From Rhodocyclaceae bacterium (lineage in GTDB: Bacteria; Pseudomonadota; Gammaproteobacteria; Burkholderiales; Rhodocyclaceae), in the NCBI GenBank assembly GCA_028869135.1, contig JAGWTC010000012.1, forward strand, positions 1-64,000: a stretch of DNA of 64,000 bases. The letters run 5' to 3'. Shown here piece by piece: positions 1-10,731 of this stretch. The first letter of the stretch is position 1, and every line of letters starts with the position of its first letter. The notes under the pieces are model-generated. The model saw nothing but the letters and a program-made list of their open reading frames with translations. It had not been told where the DNA came from and did no database searches. The translations under genes were made by a program, and so were the position numbers.

Positions 1-511
1 CGGCATCGATGATGCGGGCCGGAATGCCGACCGCCGTCGCCCCGGCCGGCACATCGCGCACCACTACGGCATTGGAACCGACCTTGGCGCCCTCGTGCAA
101 GGTAATCGGCCCGAGCACCTTGGCGCCGGCGCCGATGACGACGCCCGCCTTCAGCGTCGGATGGCGCTTGCCCTTGTTCCATGAAGTGCCACCCAGCGTG
201 ACACCGTGATAGAGCGTCACGTCGTCGCAGATTTCGGCGGTCTCGCCAATGACGACCCCCATGCCGTGGTCGATGAAGACACGGCGGCCGATGGTGGCCC
301 CCGGATGGATTTCGATGCCGGTCAGCCAGCGCGTAAAGTGGGACGTAAAGCGCGCCAGCCAGCGCAGGCGATGACCCCAGAACCAGTGCGCAAGGCGATG
401 CATGGTCAGCGCATGCAGGCCCGGATAGCAGGTCAGGACTTCCCAGGTCGAGCGCGCCGCGGGGTCGCGGGCAAACACGCTGGCAATATCCTCACGCAAT
501 TGGCTGAACAT
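1..511 (-). CDS. cysE: Serine O-acetyltransferase (partial, 3' end outside window)
   Basis: Transfers an acetyl group from acetyl-CoA to L-serine, the first committed step of cysteine synthesis in the cytosol. About 170 N-terminal residues are visible from ATG 511 ([13 protein letters not shown]...) and the frame runs open off the left edge. The first 65 residues are the helical SAT N-terminal domain. The left-handed beta-helix hexapeptide repeats follow ([15 protein letters not shown], then GETAEIGD-like turns), including the family signature around [11 protein letters not shown] and [13 protein letters not shown], which holds the catalytic His and Asp. This is the short, EpsC/CysE-type form. 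It lies 131 bp downstream of trmJ on the same strand, an association common in proteobacteria. Identification is firm; the C-terminal feedback-binding tail cannot be judged. Confidence 0.95.
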   Translation of the reverse strand, partial: MFSQLREDIASVFARDPAARSTWEVLTCYPGLHALTMHRLAHWFWGHRLRWLARFTSHFTRWLTGIEIHPGATIGRRVFIDHGMGVVIGETAEICDDVTLYHGVTLGGTSWNKGKRHPTLKAGVVIGAGAKVLGPITLHEGAKVGSNAVVVRDVPAGATAVGIPARIIDA

Positions 512-642
512 GCTGCTACTCCACTCCTGAAAGTCGGGCTGCTTCGTTGGCTAGGCTGAATACATGGGGCTGGATGCCGCTTTTTCCATCACCCCGGGGA
601 TCAATAACCTTATCACCTTCGTCAAGCCTGGTCGCTGATTTC

Positions 643-1380
643 CTATTTCGGCCAGTATCGGGTGTCCATCAGAGAGGACAGGAGACCGCGCAAGATGGCG
701 ACCTCCTCCTTTTCCGGTTGCGCCCGCGCGAACAGGCGGCGCACGCGCGGAATCAAGCGCTTGGGCTGAGCCGGATCGAGGAAACCACTTTTGATGGCCG
801 CTGCCTCGATGTGGCCGATCAAGCCTTCAATCTCATCATGCGACGCGGGCAATCCGGCTTCATGAACCGGCGGCGGCGCGCCGACATCCAGGCCGGCCAG
901 GCGCAGCTCATAGCAAGCAACTTGTACAGCAGCGGCCAGATTCAGCGAGCTGTATTCGCTATTGGCGGAAATCATGGCCAGGCGCTGGCAGAGATCCGTT
1001 TCCTGGTTGGACAGGCCGGCGGTCTCGTTCCCAAAGACGATCGCCACTTCGCCCTGCCCCGTCGCGGCTACTGCTTCGGCGGCGGCGTCTCGCACCCAGG
1101 CAATCGGCGCCGACAGATCGCGGCGGCGCGCGGTCATGGCGACGGCCAGCACCGTGCCCTGCAAGGCTTCCTCCAGCGTATCGACCACAATGGCGGCGGT
1201 AAGCACGTCGTCGGCCCCCGAGGCCATGGCGGTCGCCTGCTCTTCCGGCAGATGTTTTGGAGAAACCAGATAGAGGCGCGTCAGCCCCATGGTTTTCATG
1301 GCGCGCGCGGCGGCACCGATATTGCCGGGGTGGCTGGTGCGCGACAGCACGATGCGTATGCGCGAAAGCGGATCGTTCAT
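643..1380 (-). CDS. trmJ: tRNA (cytidine/uridine-2'-O-)-methyltransferase TrmJ
   Basis: SPOUT-class methyltransferase that methylates the 2'-OH of nucleotide 32 in the anticodon loop of several tRNAs, using S-adenosylmethionine. The 245-residue length matches the family. Visible motifs are the N-terminal substrate-binding stretch LSRTSHPGNIGAAARAMK (residues about 12-29) and the trefoil-knot SAM site VFGNETAGLSNQE (about 113-125). A C-terminal helical region follows that fits the dimerising extension of TrmJ. ATG 1380 is the only sensible start. It is transcribed divergently from suhB, leaving about 90 bp for both promoters, and upstream of cysE on the same strand. TrmJ and its relative TrmL share the fold; length and the N-terminal motif favour TrmJ. 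Confidence 0.93.
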   Translation of the reverse strand: MNDPLSRIRIVLSRTSHPGNIGAAARAMKTMGLTRLYLVSPKHLPEEQATAMASGADDVLTAAIVVDTLEEALQGTVLAVAMTARRRDLSAPIAWVRDAAAEAVAATGQGEVAIVFGNETAGLSNQETDLCQRLAMISANSEYSSLNLAAAVQVACYELRLAGLDVGAPPPVHEAGLPASHDEIEGLIGHIEAAAIKSGFLDPAQPKRLIPRVRRLFARAQPEKEEVAILRGLLSSLMDTRYWPK

Positions 1381-1471
1381 GAGGGTAATCGGTTAAAATG
1401 TCGGGTATTCAGCAAAGGCGGCATAGTCAAAAAATGCCGCTGGCGCATCGCTCTCAAAAATTTGGAATCCC

Positions 1472-2266
1472 ATGCACCCGACAATCAACATCGCCATCAA
1501 GGCGGCGCGTCGCGCCGGTCAGATCATCAATCGCGCCAGTCTCGACCTGGGCCAGGTCAAGGTCGCCACCAAGCAGCAGAGTGACTATGTCACCGAAATC
1601 GACAAGGCCGCCGAAGCCGCCATCATCGAGGTGCTGCAAGACGCCTATCCGAAGTACGCGATTCTAGCAGAGGAGTCTGGCGCCTCTACAGGCAGCGAGG
1701 GGGATTCCGAGTTCCAGTGGATCATCGATCCGCTCGACGGCACCACTAATTTCATCCACGGTTTTCCGCAATACGCGGTCTCGATCGGCCTCGCCCAGAA
1801 CGGCGTGATGCAGCACGGCGTCGTCTACGATCCGAACCGCAACGAGCTCTTCACCGCCAGCAAGGGCGGCGGCGCTTTCCTCAATGACAAGCGCATCCGC
1901 GTGGCCAATCGCGCCAAGCTGGCCGAAGCGCTGATCGGCACCGGATTCCCCTACCGTATTTTCGACCGAATCGACCAATACGTCGCCATCTTCAAGGACA
2001 TGACCCAGAAGACCGCCGGCATGCGCCGTCCCGGCGCCGCCTCGCTGGATCTCGCCTGGGTCGCCTGCGGCCGTCTCGACGGCTTCTGGGAGTTCGGCCT
2101 TGCCCCCTGGGACATGGCAGCCGGCAGCCTGCTGATTACCGAGGCCGGCGGCCTGGTCGGCGATACCAAGGGCGAACAGGACTTCCTGGCGAGCGGCGAC
2201 ATGCTCGGCGGCAATCCGAAGATCTTTGCTCAACTGCTGCAGATCATCGGACAACACATCCGCTAA
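1472..2266 (+). CDS. suhB: Inositol-1-monophosphatase family protein SuhB
   Basis: Mg2+-dependent inositol monophosphatase-fold enzyme. In proteobacteria SuhB also acts in the rRNA antitermination complex with NusA, and that second role is family knowledge rather than something shown here. The 264 residues contain the metal-binding Glu in LAEESG (about 67-72), the signature [15 protein letters not shown] (about 86-100) supplying the two catalytic Asp residues, and the second signature [15 protein letters not shown] near residue 212. All metal ligands are intact. ATG 1472 is the start. It is divergent from trmJ. A short hairpin with a 7-bp stem lies just after the stop (2267-2288) but has no T-run, so termination there is doubtful. 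Confidence 0.95.
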   Translation: MHPTINIAIKAARRAGQIINRASLDLGQVKVATKQQSDYVTEIDKAAEAAIIEVLQDAYPKYAILAEESGASTGSEGDSEFQWIIDPLDGTTNFIHGFPQYAVSIGLAQNGVMQHGVVYDPNRNELFTASKGGGAFLNDKRIRVANRAKLAEALIGTGFPYRIFDRIDQYVAIFKDMTQKTAGMRRPGAASLDLAWVACGRLDGFWEFGLAPWDMAAGSLLITEAGGLVGDTKGEQDFLASGDMLGGNPKIFAQLLQIIGQHIR

Positions 2267-2303
2267 GCAAGCCCCAAAACCGGCTTGCATTTCCCGCATT
2301 TCT

Positions 2304-2320
2304 TATAAGGCTGCCTTATA
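2304..2320. promoter_or_regulatory. Inverted repeat upstream of chemoreceptor gene
   Basis: Perfect 7-bp inverted repeat TATAAGG-CTG-CCTTATA, 112 bp before the GTG start of the 2432 chemoreceptor and 37 bp after the suhB stop. Its position suits an operator or part of a promoter. No matching regulator is known, so the role is inference. Confidence 0.3.
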
Positions 2321-2431
2321 CTCAAAACCGCCCTCCGCGCAAGCTAAGCAGAGGAAGGCCGGATGCCGGCAACATAATTACTCAGAATCAGTGCAACCGG
2401 CCGCAGGCAACAGCGAACCAAGGAGAAAAAC

Positions 2432-4048
2432 GTGTCCATCAAGCAAAAAATTACCTGGATGATTGCCCTGCCCATCGCGGCGCTCATCATCCTGGGTGCG
2501 ATTACCATGCGCGGCCAGCAAAACATCAATACGATGCTGCAGGAGCTGAACAAGAACGTCGTGCCCAGCCTCAAGGCCACCGCGCTGATCCAGCAGGAAG
2601 TCACCGTAATGCACGCGGTCGTGTATCGCCATGTGCTGTCCGAGGACGAAAAGGACATGGACAAACAGGCCGCGCGCATCAAAGAATTCAAGGGGCGCGT
2701 GGTCGGGCTGCTGGACAAGTATGAGAAGGATCTGATTTCCAACGACGCCGATCGGGCCGCCATCAAGGGCGTCCAGGACGGTTTCGAGGCTTACAACCAG
2801 TTCGCCGAACAGGTTGTAAGTGCCTCGCGCAGCGGCGACAAGGCCACTGCCAAGGCGCTGATGGGCAAGGAAGCGACTGCCAAGCGCAAGGGCCTGACCG
2901 ATGCGCTGGAGGGCGTGATCAAGGGCAACGAGAACCTCGCCCAGCAGATCGCCGAAAAGAGCGAAACCGAATTCGAAAAGACAATCCGGCTCAGCATCGG
3001 CTTTGCCGCCGTCATGATCATCGCCGTGGCTGTGGCCGGCTTCATGATCGGCCGCTCGGTGATCACGCCGATCACGATCATGCGCGACTCTCTGTCGACC
3101 ACGACCCGCGACCTCGACTTCACCCACCGCATCAACTATTCAAGCCGGGATGAGATCGGCGACACCATTAAAGCCTACGAAGGACTGCTCGGGAAGTTGC
3201 AGCAAAGTTTCCGCGATATCCAGCACGGCATCGAAGGTATTTACACCGCCGCCGCCGGCATGGCCCGTTCGGCGGGCGAAATCTCGACCAGCTCCATGAC
3301 GCAGAGCGATTCCGCCGCCGGCATGGCCGCCAGCATCGAGGAAATGACGGTCAGCGTGAACCACATCGCCACGCGCGCCACCGAGGTGGGCAACCATGCC
3401 GCCAACTCCGGCAAGGAAGCCGAAAAGGGTACGGAAGTCATTCTTGCCACCGTCGATCGCATGAACCATATCGCCGACACGGTGCGCACGTCGGCGGAAG
3501 CCATCACCGATCTGAAGACCCTGAGCGAAACCATTTCCTCGACCGTGACCGTCATCAAGGAAGTCGCCGACCAGACCAATCTGCTGGCGTTGAACGCCGC
3601 CATCGAAGCGGCGCGTGCCGGCGAACAGGGCCGCGGCTTCGCGGTCGTGGCCGACGAAGTACGCAAGCTGGCCGAGCGCACCGCCAAGTCCACCGAGGAA
3701 ATCGCCTCCCTACTCGGCCGCGTCCAGGACGGCGCCATCAACGCCTCGCGCAGCATGGACGATGCCGTCGCCGCCGTTACCGCCGGCGTCGAATCGGCGC
3801 GCAGCGCAGGCGATGCCATCGAGAAAATCCAGAGCGGTGCCAACGACATGGTTGGCATGGTCAGCGAAATCACCGATGCGGTGAAGGAACAAAGCGTCGC
3901 CTCCACGCACATCGCGCAGGAAGTCGAACGCATCGCGCAGATGGCCGAAGAAAATTCCGCCGAGTCCGCCAACACTGCGGACGGTGCGCGCCAGCTCGAC
4001 GAAATGGCGCTGTCGATCAAGTCCGCAGTCAGCGTCTATCGCGTCTGA
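2432..4048 (+). CDS. Methyl-accepting chemotaxis protein with 4-helix-bundle sensor
   Basis: Inner-membrane chemoreceptor that would control the CheA kinase. 538 residues. TM1 is at about 8-28. A roughly 160-residue helical periplasmic region rich in charged heptads (about 29-190) looks like the 4HB_MCP ligand-binding type. TM2 is at about 191-211 ([20 protein letters not shown]), followed by HAMP. The signalling hairpin tip is at about 375-410 with the conserved [16 protein letters not shown] and [16 protein letters not shown]. No C-terminal NWETF-like CheR pentapeptide is visible; the protein ends SAVSVYRV. The start is GTG 2432, preceded by AAGGAG at 2420-2425 with good spacing. A strong terminator follows, so it is monocistronic. 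The ligand cannot be predicted. Confidence 0.93.
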   Translation: MSIKQKITWMIALPIAALIILGAITMRGQQNINTMLQELNKNVVPSLKATALIQQEVTVMHAVVYRHVLSEDEKDMDKQAARIKEFKGRVVGLLDKYEKDLISNDADRAAIKGVQDGFEAYNQFAEQVVSASRSGDKATAKALMGKEATAKRKGLTDALEGVIKGNENLAQQIAEKSETEFEKTIRLSIGFAAVMIIAVAVAGFMIGRSVITPITIMRDSLSTTTRDLDFTHRINYSSRDEIGDTIKAYEGLLGKLQQSFRDIQHGIEGIYTAAAGMARSAGEISTSSMTQSDSAAGMAASIEEMTVSVNHIATRATEVGNHAANSGKEAEKGTEVILATVDRMNHIADTVRTSAEAITDLKTLSETISSTVTVIKEVADQTNLLALNAAIEAARAGEQGRGFAVVADEVRKLAERTAKSTEEIASLLGRVQDGAINASRSMDDAVAAVTAGVESARSAGDAIEKIQSGANDMVGMVSEITDAVKEQSVASTHIAQEVERIAQMAEENSAESANTADGARQLDEMALSIKSAVSVYRV

Positions 4049-4064
4049 TTGAAGCAGTCGAAAT

Positions 4065-4095
4065 AAAAAGCCCCGGTGACGCCGGGGCTTTTTTT
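4065..4095 (+). terminator. Rho-independent terminator of the chemoreceptor gene
   Basis: Stem AAAGCCCCGG / CCGGGGCTTT with a short loop, then a T-run, starting 17 bp after the stop of the 2432 chemoreceptor. The A-run on its left side could also let it act for the minus-strand peptide gene next to it. Confidence 0.9.
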
Positions 4096-4106
4096 ATGCG
4101 CTGCGG

Positions 4107-4184
4107 TCAGTGGAAAAACAAGTAGACGATGGCCAGTACGAAGACTGGAACGCCGAACAGCCATGCCAGGACATATTTACCCAT
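4107..4184 (-). CDS. 25-residue single-span membrane peptide
   Basis: Short ORF encoding MGKYVLAWLFGVPVFVLAIV followed by YLFFH and a stop. Apart from one Lys near the N-terminus and a final His it is entirely hydrophobic, enough for one transmembrane helix. The gene is believable because a near-consensus Shine-Dalgarno (GGAAGGAG) sits 6 nt upstream of the ATG at 4184, which is hard to get by chance. It stands alone between a convergent chemoreceptor terminator and the diguanylate cyclase gene, about 97 bp downstream of that gene's stop on the same strand. Function is unknown. Such tiny membrane proteins are often regulators of larger membrane complexes, but nothing here points to a partner. 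Confidence 0.65.
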   Translation of the reverse strand: MGKYVLAWLFGVPVFVLAIVYLFFH

Positions 4185-4281
4185 GAGCGTCTCCTTCCAA
4201 GCAACGTTTCCACCCTAAGCCGGAATACCTCTCCGATCTGTAGGATGGGATTGAAGCTGGCGTAGGATCAGCAGACTCGCA

Positions 4282-5649
4282 TCAAGGCAGGAGCAAGGTG
4301 GAAAGCTGCGAACGGTTGCCGCCCTGGCGCTTGGCGCTGTACATCGCTTCGTCCGCGTGGCGCATCAACTGCCTGCCGTCTTCACAGTGCTCGGGGCAGA
4401 GCGCGATGCCGATACTGGGCGTGGCGATCAGCTCCACCTCGTCCAGCAGATACGGCCGGCATAGCATGGTCCGGACAGTTTCCGCCACCACATAGGCATC
4501 CTGCGCCGACTGCACGCCGTGCAGCAGGACGAGGAACTCGTCGCCGCCGATACGGCCGACGGTATCCGACTCGCGCACGCAGGCCGCGATGCGCTTCGCG
4601 ACTTCCTGCAGCAGCAGATCGCCGATGCCGTGCCCATGATCGTCATTGACCTGCTTGAACTGATCGATGTCCAGATACAGCAGCGCCACCTTGCCCCCAT
4701 CGCGGCGCGCCAGCGTCAATGCATTCTGCAGGCGATCCTGGAACAGCCTGCGGTTCGGCAATTCGGTCAGCGGGTCATAGAGCGCCGCATGCTCCAGCCG
4801 GACGAACATCTGCTTGCGCTCGACCGCCGCCGCCACCTGGATTGACAGGAATTGCAGCAGGCGCATGTCCTGATCCGAGTATTGCACCTCCGGGGAATAA
4901 CCACGCACCACCAGCGCCCCGACCATGCCGTTGCGCCCCTGCAGCGGCACACCCAGCCAATAGAGCGTGCTCGGCCCGACGTCGGCGCGGGCCAGCAGAT
5001 CGGGGCTCATGCGGCTGCCCGGCGTGATCCACAAGGGGCGCCCGCTACGGATGATCTCAGCGCAAAGGGTACCGGCCTCAAGCCGCTGCGGCTTCGGCGC
5101 CGCATTCCGCTCATCGACGTAATGGGGAAAGCTCAGTTCGTCTCTCTGCGCATCGTACAGCGCCAGAAAGAAATTCCGGGCCGGCAGCAGGCCGCCGACA
5201 ATCGCATGAATCGCCTGCAGCATGTCGCCCAGGCTTTCCGCCTTGTATGTTGCCTCGAAGATTTCCTGAACCGCCAGTCGCATCGCCTCGTCGCGCTTCC
5301 GCTCGCTGATGTCGCGCGCCACGGCAATCCGCGCCTGATCAGCCTCGGACCAGCGCGCCGACCACATGATGTGGACGATACGCCCATCCCTGCGGATGTA
5401 ACGGTTCTCGAAATGGCGCTCGATGTTTCCCGCCATGATTCCGCCCGCGACCTCAAGCGTGCGCGCCCTGTCCTCGGGGTGTACGAGTTCGATCATGGAC
5501 CGTCCGATCACCTCCTCCGGCTTGTAGCCGAAGATGGACTCGAAAGCGGCATTGACGTACAGGTAGCGCCCCTCCGCATCCACGATGCAGACAGCGTCGA
5601 GCAGCAGGTCCATTGCATTGCCGTAGGAGATACGGCCTTCGATTTTCAT
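4282..5649 (-). CDS. PAS-GAF-GGDEF diguanylate cyclase
   Basis: Predicted cytosolic synthase of cyclic di-GMP from two GTP. With the start at ATG 5649 it has 455 residues. A PAS domain (about 10-125) holds the LDAVCIVDAEGRYLYVNAAF core, followed by a PAC segment that ends in VARDISERKRDE. A GAF domain lies at about 140-285, and a C-terminal GGDEF domain at about 290-450. The active-site loop is intact (GRIGGDEFLVL, about residue 368), and an RESD I-site five residues before GGDEF predicts product inhibition. A longer frame extends upstream to 5736 (29 more residues), but that extension has no domain character. It is divergent from mutS. No signal peptide or membrane segment is seen, so the input is probably a soluble ligand or redox cue. 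Confidence 0.9.
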   Translation of the reverse strand: MKIEGRISYGNAMDLLLDAVCIVDAEGRYLYVNAAFESIFGYKPEEVIGRSMIELVHPEDRARTLEVAGGIMAGNIERHFENRYIRRDGRIVHIMWSARWSEADQARIAVARDISERKRDEAMRLAVQEIFEATYKAESLGDMLQAIHAIVGGLLPARNFFLALYDAQRDELSFPHYVDERNAAPKPQRLEAGTLCAEIIRSGRPLWITPGSRMSPDLLARADVGPSTLYWLGVPLQGRNGMVGALVVRGYSPEVQYSDQDMRLLQFLSIQVAAAVERKQMFVRLEHAALYDPLTELPNRRLFQDRLQNALTLARRDGGKVALLYLDIDQFKQVNDDHGHGIGDLLLQEVAKRIAACVRESDTVGRIGGDEFLVLLHGVQSAQDAYVVAETVRTMLCRPYLLDEVELIATPSIGIALCPEHCEDGRQLMRHADEAMYSAKRQGGNRSQLSTLLLP

Positions 5650-5792
5650 ATGAACGAAACAAGGGATATGCCGGATGAGCCGTATTCTATCCTCAGTGCA
5701 GAACCCGCCGTGCAAGAAGACTGCGGATCCCGCCATACCTGCAACACGCTAAAATTGCTGGCTATCGTCGCCAGACCATTCCATTCGCCTAC

Positions 5793-8372
5793 ATGTCGCA
5801 GTCGAACGCCACGGGGCACACCCCGATGATGCAGCAGTACCTGAAACTCAAGGCTGCCCATCCCAACCTCCTGTTGTTTTATCGCATGGGGGACTTCTAC
5901 GAACTGTTCTACGAAGACGCCGAAAAGGCAGCGCGCTTGCTCGACATCACCCTGACCAAACGCGGGCAATCGGCCGGTCAGCCCATCCCGATGTGCGGCG
6001 TCCCCTACCACGCGGTCGAGCAGCATCTGGTGCGACTGGTCAAGCTCGGCGAGTCGGTGGCGATCTGTGAGCAAATTGGAGACCCGGCCACCAGCAAGGG
6101 GCCGGTCGAGCGCGCCGTGACCCGTATCGTTACTCCGGGCACTGTCACTGACAGCGCGCTTCTCGACGACAAGAGCGAGAGCCTGCTGCTCGCGATGCAT
6201 GTTGAGCGACAGCGGGTCGGACTGGCCTGGCTGAATCTTGCCAACGGCGGCTTCAGCCTGCTTGAGACCCGCTTCGATGCGCTGCCAATGCATTTTGAAC
6301 GCCTGCGTCCGGCGGAAATCCTGCTGGCCGACGCGGAGGTGCTGAACGACTTAGATCTTCGCAATGCCGCCCGGCGCGAACTGCCGCAATGGCATTTCGA
6401 TACCGCGACCGCCCGCCAGCTGCTGACCGGCCATTTCGGCACCCAGGATCTCGCCGGCTTCGGCCTGGCCGGCGCCGACGAGCCGACGCTGGCGCTGGCT
6501 GCCGCCGGCGCGCTGTTCCAGTATGCGCAGGCCACACAATTGCGCAGCCTCGCCCACATCACCGGCCTCAAGCTGGAATCGGAAAGCGAATTCCTGCGTC
6601 TGGATGCTGCCACGCGCCGCAATCTGGAACTGACAGAAACTCTGCGCGGCGAGGCCGCACCGACCCTGCTGTCCCTGCTCGATACCTGCTCGACCAGCAT
6701 GGGCTCGCGCTGGCTGCGCCATGCGCTGCACCACCCTTCGGCCAATCCGTCAGTTGCGGTCGAACGTCACGAGGCGGTTGCCGAGCTGCTCGGCGAAGGC
6801 AGCTACGGGATGGGGTCGGAAATCCAGCAAGCCCTGAAGTCGGTTTCCGACATCGAGCGCATCACGTCGCGTATCGCCTTGAAATCCGCCCGGCCGCGCG
6901 ACCTTTCCGCACTCCGGGACAGCCTGGCTGCGCTGCCGTCAGTACAGGCTGTGTTGCAGGCGCCGCAGGCCGCCCTGCTGACGCAATTGCGCGACAAGAT
7001 CGCGATCCCCGCCGCGGCCTTGCAACTATTGCAGGCCGCCGTCACCGCCGAACCGTCCGCCGTGCTGCGCGAAGGCGGCGTCATCGCCGACGGTTACTCG
7101 GCGGATCTGGACGAGCTGCGCGGCATTCAGAGCAACTGCGGCGCCTTTCTGCTGGAGCTCGAGGCCAGGGAGAAGGCGCGTACCGGCATCAGCAGTCTCA
7201 AGGTCGAGTACAACAAGGTGCATGGCTTCTACATTGAGGTCACGCACGCGAATACCGAGAAGATTCCCGACGACTATCGCCGCCGCCAGACGCTGAAGAA
7301 CGCCGAGCGCTACATTACGCCGGAGCTCAAGGCCTTCGAGGACAAGGCCCTGTCCGCCAATGATCGCGCCCTGGCGCTGGAGAAGCAGCTCTATGAAGCG
7401 CTGCTCGACATGCTGGCGCAGCACATTCCGCAATTGCAAAGCATCGCCCGCTCGCTGGCCCTGCTCGACGGTCTCTGTGCTTTTGCCGCGCTCGCGCGCG
7501 AGCGCAATTACTGCCGCCCCGAGATGGTGGCCGAGCCGGTGCTTGATATCGAGGCCGGCCGCCACCCCGTGGTCGAAGCGCAGCACGGCGTGCAATTCAT
7601 CGCCAACCCCGTGCGCTTCGGCATCACGCGCCGCATGCTGCTGATCACCGGCCCGAACATGGGCGGTAAATCGACCTATATGCGCCAGGTGGCGCTGATC
7701 GTGCTGCTTGCCCACTGCGGCTGTTACGTCCCGGCCGCCGCTGCGCGCATCGGGCGCTTCGACGCCATCTACACGCGGATCGGCGCCTCCGACGACCTCG
7801 CTTCGGGGCGGTCGACCTTCATGGTCGAGATGACCGAGGCCGCCGCCATCCTCAACGGGGCGACCGAACGTTCGCTGGTGCTGATGGACGAGATCGGGCG
7901 CGGCACCTCCACCTTCGACGGCATGGCGCTGGCCTTCTCCATCGCCCGCCATCTGCTCGAAAAAAATAAGGCCTTCACGCTGTTTTCGACGCACTACTTC
8001 GAGCTCACGCGACTGGCCGAAGACTATGCCGAATGCGCCAATGTGCATCTCGATGCGGTCGAGCACGGACACAGCATCGTCTTTCTGCATGCGGTCGAGG
8101 AAGGCCCCGCCTCGCAGAGCTACGGCATTCAGGTGGCGGCGCTCGCCGGCATTCCCGGCAGTGTGGTGCGCGACGCAAAGCGCCGTCTGGTTGCGCTGGA
8201 GAATCGCGAGGTGCTGGCCTCACCGCAGGCCGACCTGTTCGCGGCCATTCCGCCCCCGGTCGAGGCGGAGCCGCACCCGCTGGTCGGCGCGCTCGAAGCC
8301 ATTGATCCCGACTCGTTGTCGCCGCGCGAGGCGCTTGATCAGCTTTACGCGCTCAAGAAGCTCGCTCAATGA
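5793..8372 (+). CDS. mutS: DNA mismatch repair protein MutS
   Basis: Recognises mispaired bases and recruits MutL. 859 residues, the usual length. The mismatch-reading F-x-E is present (Phe35/Glu37 in MGDFYELF), followed by connector, lever and clamp domains. The C-terminal ABC-type ATPase has Walker [10 protein letters not shown] at about 620, the signature region [13 protein letters not shown], Walker [17 protein letters not shown] and the switch FSTHYFELT. The start at 5793 gives [17 protein letters not shown], so the mismatch Phe falls at the canonical distance from the N-terminus. It is divergent from the diguanylate cyclase gene with about 140 bp between. The downstream gene converges on it. 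Confidence 0.98.
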   Translation: MSQSNATGHTPMMQQYLKLKAAHPNLLLFYRMGDFYELFYEDAEKAARLLDITLTKRGQSAGQPIPMCGVPYHAVEQHLVRLVKLGESVAICEQIGDPATSKGPVERAVTRIVTPGTVTDSALLDDKSESLLLAMHVERQRVGLAWLNLANGGFSLLETRFDALPMHFERLRPAEILLADAEVLNDLDLRNAARRELPQWHFDTATARQLLTGHFGTQDLAGFGLAGADEPTLALAAAGALFQYAQATQLRSLAHITGLKLESESEFLRLDAATRRNLELTETLRGEAAPTLLSLLDTCSTSMGSRWLRHALHHPSANPSVAVERHEAVAELLGEGSYGMGSEIQQALKSVSDIERITSRIALKSARPRDLSALRDSLAALPSVQAVLQAPQAALLTQLRDKIAIPAAALQLLQAAVTAEPSAVLREGGVIADGYSADLDELRGIQSNCGAFLLELEAREKARTGISSLKVEYNKVHGFYIEVTHANTEKIPDDYRRRQTLKNAERYITPELKAFEDKALSANDRALALEKQLYEALLDMLAQHIPQLQSIARSLALLDGLCAFAALARERNYCRPEMVAEPVLDIEAGRHPVVEAQHGVQFIANPVRFGITRRMLLITGPNMGGKSTYMRQVALIVLLAHCGCYVPAAAARIGRFDAIYTRIGASDDLASGRSTFMVEMTEAAAILNGATERSLVLMDEIGRGTSTFDGMALAFSIARHLLEKNKAFTLFSTHYFELTRLAEDYAECANVHLDAVEHGHSIVFLHAVEEGPASQSYGIQVAALAGIPGSVVRDAKRRLVALENREVLASPQADLFAAIPPPVEAEPHPLVGALEAIDPDSLSPREALDQLYALKKLAQ

Positions 8373-8430
8373 AGTTGCCACCGGGCAAGGCGCCGGTGCA
8401 ACCGGGGCACATTGCGGCGATCCGCCCATG

Positions 8431-8470
8431 AAAAAAGGCGCGCATTGCAGCATTGCCGCAACGCGCGCCA
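8431..8470 (-). terminator. Terminator of the minus-strand chemoreceptor gene
   Basis: GGCGCGC/GCGCGCC stem extended inward by TTGC/GCAA, followed on the minus strand by six T residues. It lies 14 bp beyond the chemoreceptor stop at 8484 and also separates it from the convergent mutS. Confidence 0.8.
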
Positions 8471-8483
8471 GCCCCCTTGAAAC

Positions 8484-10412
8484 CTAGACGCGGAAGCTCG
8501 CCACCGACTGGTTGAGCGAGGCCGCCAGGTCCTGCAGGCGCCGGGCATCGTCGACGATGCCCTTGACCGCAAGGTTGTTTTCCTCGTTCATGACCGCCAC
8601 CTGCTCGATGTTCTGGGCGATCATCTCGCTGGCCGTCGACTGCTCGCGCAACTGGTCGGAAATCTCGTTCACGGCCTGTACCACCGCCACCGTGGATTCG
8701 TTGATGCGGGTCATGCTTTCGCCGGCCTGGTTGGCCTTGCCGACGCTGCCATTGACGCGCGACGCCCCTTCCTCGATGCCGGCGATGGCCTCGCTGGTGC
8801 TGTGCCGGATGTCCTGGATCATCGCGGTAATTTCGTGCGTCGAGGCGGCGGTGCGTTCCGCCAGCTTGCGTACCTCGTCGGCCACCACCGCAAAGCCGCG
8901 GCCCGTCTCGCCGGCGCGCGCCGCCTCAATCGCGGCATTCAGTGCCAGCAGATTGGTCTGGTCGGCAATGTCCTTGATCACGCCCACGATCGTGGTGATC
9001 TGGCGCGAACCTTCGCCCAGCTTTTCGACCATGGCCGCCGACTGATTCACCGAGTCGGCGCTGCGCTGCATCTCGACGACGGCCTCATTGACCGTGACAT
9101 TGCCCTCGGAGGACAGCTCACCGGCGCTGTTGGCCTTCTGGTTGGCGAGACTGGCGTTGCTGGCGACATGGCGGATGCTGACGGTGATTTCCTCCAGCGT
9201 CGCGGCGATCGCCGTGGTCGCGTCGTTTTGCTTGGAAACGCCGTTCGCCACCTGGTCCGCCATCTCGCTCAGATTGTCGGCGGCCTTGTTGAGCGCCGCC
9301 GCACCGGTGTGGATGTTGCGCACGATATTGACCAGACCGTCGCGCATGGTGCTGATGGCGGCCATCATGCTCTTGTCGTCGCCGGCTGCGAGCGGAATGG
9401 CAACGCACAGATCGCCGGCGGCAATGCGGTTGGCGATATCGGTTGCGGCCGAAGGCTCGCCGCCCAGAGGCTGCAGCACCATCTTGCGCAGCAGGACGAA
9501 CATCATGCCGATCAACGCCACGCAGGTAATGACGCCGACCACGATGATGGCAATCATGCGCTGACGACCGATGGCGCGTACTTCAGCCTCCGGGTGCGCG
9601 GCGACCACGGTGAAGCCCCAGGTGGGGAATTCCTCTCGCGTCACCACCCAGCCCTTGTCGTCAAGCCGCTTGGGCACATCTTCGGCCGTCACATGGCCGG
9701 AATGAAAACGGACCTTGTTCTGGGCATCGATAACGGCCAGGAAGCCGCTGTCCAGCAGGCGGCTGCGCTCGACCACATCCTTCAGCGCAGCGATATCGAT
9801 CTTGTAGCCGACATACCAGATGCCTATGGTCTGCCCCTGGGCGTCGCGGATCGGCTCATAGCCGGTGATAAAGGGATTACCGAGGATGTCGACCAGACCG
9901 TAGAAGGGCTTGCCCTGATTGATGGCGGCAATCGCCTTGCCCTTGGGATCGAGCACGGTGCCGATGGCACGTTCGCCGTCGCGCTTCACATTGGTCGACA
10001 CGCGCACGAAGTCGTCGCCCTTCTTGACGAACAACGTGGCGGTACCGCCGGCGATCTTGACCAGGCCATCGACCAAATCGAAATGATTGGCCTGGGGATG
10101 GCTGCCGAGCATCAGATCGGGCACGGACTTGTCCTTGACCTGCACGGTGGCCCCCTGCGAGGGCGTGCCGAGCGCTTCTCCGCGCTCGATCAGCAGGCGC
10201 ATGGCGCCCCGGGTCTGTTCCATGACCAGGGCATCGGTAATCCCCAGAATCTGCAGAACATTCTGCAGATTGGTTTTTGCGGCGACAGACACCTCGCCTT
10301 CAATGCGTCGATTCTCCAGGCTGGAGAAAATCACCGCTCCGCCGAGCACAACAAAGATGACAAATACTGAAACGGGAACAATGAATCGGGCCTGCAAGCT
10401 CAGATTTTTCAT
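8484..10412 (-). CDS. Methyl-accepting chemotaxis protein with periplasmic Cache sensor
   Basis: Inner-membrane chemoreceptor, 642 residues. TM1 is at about 10-32 ([20 protein letters not shown]). A periplasmic domain of about 250 residues follows that resembles the Cache_3-Cache_2 type; the stretch [24 protein letters not shown] and [11 protein letters not shown] are typical of sCache folds that bind small organic acids. TM2 is at about 290-312, followed by HAMP and a signalling domain whose tip contains [16 protein letters not shown]. The C-terminus ends ASFRV, with no CheR-binding pentapeptide. ATG 10412 is preceded by AAAAGG. The ligand is unknown; the Cache assignment rests on pattern recognition. 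Confidence 0.92.
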   Translation of the reverse strand: MKNLSLQARFIVPVSVFVIFVVLGGAVIFSSLENRRIEGEVSVAAKTNLQNVLQILGITDALVMEQTRGAMRLLIERGEALGTPSQGATVQVKDKSVPDLMLGSHPQANHFDLVDGLVKIAGGTATLFVKKGDDFVRVSTNVKRDGERAIGTVLDPKGKAIAAINQGKPFYGLVDILGNPFITGYEPIRDAQGQTIGIWYVGYKIDIAALKDVVERSRLLDSGFLAVIDAQNKVRFHSGHVTAEDVPKRLDDKGWVVTREEFPTWGFTVVAAHPEAEVRAIGRQRMIAIIVVGVITCVALIGMMFVLLRKMVLQPLGGEPSAATDIANRIAAGDLCVAIPLAAGDDKSMMAAISTMRDGLVNIVRNIHTGAAALNKAADNLSEMADQVANGVSKQNDATTAIAATLEEITVSIRHVASNASLANQKANSAGELSSEGNVTVNEAVVEMQRSADSVNQSAAMVEKLGEGSRQITTIVGVIKDIADQTNLLALNAAIEAARAGETGRGFAVVADEVRKLAERTAASTHEITAMIQDIRHSTSEAIAGIEEGASRVNGSVGKANQAGESMTRINESTVAVVQAVNEISDQLREQSTASEMIAQNIEQVAVMNEENNLAVKGIVDDARRLQDLAASLNQSVASFRV

Positions 10413-10472
10413 GGTGCCTTTTATATCAACTAGTTATTTAAACACCTACCCCATTCCGGACTTGTTTTTTGC

Positions 10473-10496
10473 CTGGACAGCCGTCCTTCTGTCCAG
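10473..10496. promoter_or_regulatory. Inverted repeat upstream of Cache chemoreceptor
   Basis: Perfect 8-bp inverted repeat CTGGACAG-N8-CTGTCCAG, 61 bp upstream of the chemoreceptor ATG (minus strand). It sits in the 319-bp gap 10413-10731, which otherwise holds AT-rich promoter-like sequence and the slyD terminator. It has no T-run in either direction, so an operator is likelier than a terminator. Confidence 0.4.
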
Positions 10497-10683
10497 TATA
10501 GAAATGGTTTTATTGATATGCCCATAAACCCATTGATTTGAGTCAAGAGCGTGACAATTATTTCGGTATGACCTCCCACGACAGGCTTTAGGCTAAAAAA
10601 AGACCATGCCAATAACATGGACATGGAGCGGTATTTTTTTACAAAGAGCTGTCGAATTTCTTACAAGCCTTTGAGCGGACAAT

Positions 10684-10712
10684 AAAAAAGCCAGCACTAG
10701 GCTGGCTTTTCG
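10684..10712 (-). terminator. Terminator downstream of slyD
   Basis: AAGCCAGC-ACTAG-GCTGGCTT hairpin flanked by A-run and T-run, 20 bp past the slyD stop. It could act on both strands. Confidence 0.85.
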
Positions 10713-10731
10713 TCAGGGCGGGATGAAACGC

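Noticed and set aside
2280-2345. Flagellar sigma-28-type promoter for the first chemoreceptor
   Set aside because: A TCAAAACC...GCAAGCTAA match has wrong spacing (9 rather than about 11) and a poor -10.
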